Source: Planctomycetota bacterium (lineage in GTDB: Bacteria > Planctomycetota > PUPC01 > DSUN01). Taken from it: DNA of 13,339 nucleotides. Location: the NCBI GenBank assembly GCA_016872875.1, contig VGYW01000230.1, positions 1 through 13,339 of the forward strand, written 5' to 3'. Numbering within the stretch: the stretch's first letter is position 1; each line of letters begins with the position of its first letter. This document shows positions 12,189 to 13,339 of this stretch, piece by piece. Both the position numbers and the translations under genes were made by a program. Below the pieces are notes generated by a model. The model was not told the origin of the DNA. It did not search any database and saw nothing but the letters and a program-made list of their open reading frames with translations.

Positions 12189-12689
12189 TTACCACGTGGG
12201 CGGCGCGCCTTCAACCGGCGCTTGGTCTCTTACCCGCATGACGGCGATGTTGCACTTGAGGGTCTTCTTGAAGGCGCCTGCGAACTCTTCTTTGGCCACG
12301 AGGCCCTTGGAGATGGCGGCCCGCACGCGGTCGGCGCTGGGCGAGCCGATGAGGGAAAGGACGGGCGCAAGGCGGGGCTCGACCTCCGCGAGGTGCTTGC
12401 GGAGCTTGGCCATGTCGGGCTTGAGGACGTGAACGTAGCGTTCTCCGAGCCGCTTCTGGAGGAGGGCCGCGTCGTAGTCCACGCGGACCTCCCGCGAGTA
12501 GCGCACCCTGAGGGGGCAGCCTGCAACCACTGGGAACCAGAAGAGGCCCCGGAGGTCGGCCAGGTGCGCCGCCAGGATGTCGCGGAGCTGGTCCTTCTCC
12601 TCTTCGAGGCGGTGCGCCTCCTGCTGGATTTCGAGATAGCGGCCCAGGACCCTCTCGATTTCGGGCGTGAGCGGTGGCTGCGGGTTCAT
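12189..12689 (-). CDS. Unknown 166-residue protein with N-terminal coiled coil
   Basis: I do not recognise a family. Residues about 10-45 (RYLEIQQEAHRLEEEKDQLR) are an amphipathic, charged helix likely to form a coiled coil. A beta-rich middle follows (GLFWFPVVAGCPLRVRYSRE), then a helical section (KPDMAKLRKHLAEVEPRL) and a basic C-terminal part (FKKTLKCNIAVMRV). There is no signal peptide. ATG 12689 is preferred because GAGGG is about 9 nt upstream and a good promoter (12744-12772) stands before it; the longer ORF to 12866 would start upstream of that promoter. It is the first gene of the probable MNT-HEPN-methyltransferase operon, so a role linked to that module is possible but speculative. 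Confidence 0.75.
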   Translation of the reverse strand: MNPQPPLTPEIERVLGRYLEIQQEAHRLEEEKDQLRDILAAHLADLRGLFWFPVVAGCPLRVRYSREVRVDYDAALLQKRLGERYVHVLKPDMAKLRKHLAEVEPRLAPVLSLIGSPSADRVRAAISKGLVAKEEFAGAFKKTLKCNIAVMRVRDQAPVEGAPPTW

Positions 12690-12743
12690 TCCTGAAGTCC
12701 CTCGTGGGTTCCGCGTCGTTGTCCCAATCCCCCATCGCGTGCC

Positions 12744-12772
12744 ACGATACCGAGGTTCCCGCCCCCTGTCAA
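12744..12772 (-). promoter_or_regulatory. Promoter of the MNT-HEPN-methyltransferase operon
   Basis: On the - strand a perfect TTGACA (12767-12772) and TATCGT (12744-12749) are separated by exactly 17 nt. The predicted start near 12737 gives a leader of about 48 nt before ATG 12689. It is divergent from the + strand promoter at 12801-12829. Confidence 0.5.
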
Positions 12773-12800
12773 GCGGGCGCGCCGCTTGCCCCAGGACGCG

Positions 12801-12829
12801 GTGATTTCCGGGACGGGTTCCGGTATAAT
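12801..12829 (+). promoter_or_regulatory. Promoter of the right-end nucleotidyltransferase module
   Basis: A perfect TATAAT (12824-12829) is preceded after 17 nt by a poor -35 (GTGATT, 12801-12806). The predicted start near 12836 is about 42 nt before ATG 12878. The consensus -10 stands out in this GC-rich sequence. Confidence 0.45.
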
Positions 12830-12877
12830 GATGGGTGTTCGGCGGCGAGGACGTGTGGAGGGGCATGGGGTTGAGCC

Positions 12878-13087
12878 ATGGGCAAGCGGGTGTTCAAGAC
12901 AAGACTCGTTCGGCGCGGGGAGGACGACCGGAGCTTCGACCGTGAGTTCTGGCAAGAGCTCGGCCCCGAGGCGATCTTCGCTGCCATGTGGGAAATGGTG
13001 TCAGAGGTGGACATCCTGAGAGGGAAAGATGGCGATCAACCCCGACTTCAGAGATCTGTTCATCGCCTTCAACGGCGAGGGGGTTGA
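12878..13087 (+). CDS. Small protein, partner of an AbiEii/DUF6036-like nucleotidyltransferase
   Basis: A 69-residue basic protein with DREFWQELGPEAIFAAMWEM and the tail EPRLQRSVHRLQRRGG-like (here QPRLQRSVHRLQ). This pattern (FW...G...A...W.M......G....RLQRSV) is one I associate with short ORFs placed immediately before DUF6036/AbiEii-like nucleotidyltransferase genes, so it is probably a toxin-antitoxin-like partner; its activity is unknown. ATG 12878 has a G-rich stretch (GGGG) 7 nt upstream. Its last 59 nt overlap the start of the next gene in another frame, implying coordinated expression. Confidence 0.65.
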   Translation: MGKRVFKTRLVRRGEDDRSFDREFWQELGPEAIFAAMWEMVSEVDILRGKDGDQPRLQRSVHRLQRRGG

Positions 13088-13339
13088 ATACCTCCTCGTG
13101 GGAGCACACGCGGTCGGCTACTATACAGAGCCACGCTATACGAAGGACATGGACCTCTGGGTCCGAGCAACGGCGGACAACGCGCAGCGGGTCTACAGGG
13201 CGTTAACTCACTTCATGGGCGAGCCGCCTTTCGACGTGGCGGCTACTGACTTCGAGAACCCAAACATAGTGTACCAGATTGGGGTTGCTCCCAATAGGGT
13301 GGACATCATCGTCGGCCTGGAGGGCATAGACTTTGAGGC
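13029..13339 (+). CDS. AbiEii/DUF6036-like nucleotidyltransferase, 5' part (cut by window end)
   Basis: The first 103 codons are visible and the frame is open to the window edge. MAINPDFRDLFIAFNGEGV is followed by YLLVGAHAVGYYTEPRYTKD and MDLWVRAT. This is the polymerase-beta-fold nucleotidyltransferase core: the glycine-rich GAHA segment, the DxD pair in TKDMDLW, and a third acidic residue in RVDIIVG. Family members act in toxin-antitoxin or abortive-infection modules, usually by transferring nucleotides to RNA or protein. ATG 13029 is preceded by GAGAGGG with about 4 nt spacing. It overlaps the upstream small gene by 59 nt, a compact two-gene layout. The C-terminal effector or specificity region lies outside the window. 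Confidence 0.8.
   Translation, partial: MAINPDFRDLFIAFNGEGVEYLLVGAHAVGYYTEPRYTKDMDLWVRATADNAQRVYRALTHFMGEPPFDVAATDFENPNIVYQIGVAPNRVDIIVGLEGIDFE

Overview
The window is GC-rich (strong G/C bias at third codon positions) and bacterial. It carries a DapF-fold epimerase, a very large secreted heparinase II/III-like lyase, a xylose-isomerase-type TIM barrel, an IVS/S23-type four-helix-bundle gene, several nucleotidyltransferase/HEPN toxin-antitoxin-like genes and many palindromic or minisatellite-like repeats. This mix is typical of metagenome-derived Planctomycetota and related PVC or Hydrogenedentota-type genomes. That placement is inferred from gene content and style; no rRNA or other marker gene is present.

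Left part, + strand (1-3081): a palindrome-bearing leader, a DapF-like epimerase whose catalytic half is intact but whose distal substrate-binding residues are changed, a hairpin-forming minisatellite that overlaps its stop codon, and a 616-residue protein of unknown function. The 616-residue gene carries an in-frame 99-bp tandem duplication, and each copy contains a palindrome. Region 3082-4128 has no intact gene. It holds the 5' RNA portion of a group II intron that lacks its reverse transcriptase and domains V/VI, fused to the 3' end of a vapC (PIN toxin) gene, followed by two folded repeat arrays and a short MITE-like repeat.

Middle part, - strand (4129-9622): a small secreted-protein gene that ends inside the MITE-like repeat; a 1021-residue lyase with a beta-sandwich inserted in its alpha/alpha toroid and a good promoter with a possible 39-codon leader ORF; a four-helix-bundle gene lying between two related 7-bp-period inverted arrays; and a sugar-isomerase-like TIM barrel. 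Right part, - strand (9998-12689): an apparent operon of unknown coiled-coil protein, MNT nucleotidyltransferase, HEPN protein and RsmC-like methyltransferase, the last three joined by ATGA start/stop overlaps. Diverging from it on the + strand is a two-gene module: a small protein plus an AbiEii/DUF6036-like nucleotidyltransferase that is cut by the window end.

The most unusual theme is repeat architecture. Six inverted ('folded') arrays with different unit sequences (16, about 12, 8-9, 7, 7 and 14 bp) are present, and most start within about 25 nt of a stop codon. Separately, a 26-nt palindrome with 12-nt arms and a 2-nt loop occurs three times inside coding sequence in two unrelated genes, with compensated arm changes. 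These look like families of structured, mobile or expanding hairpins rather than chance repeats.
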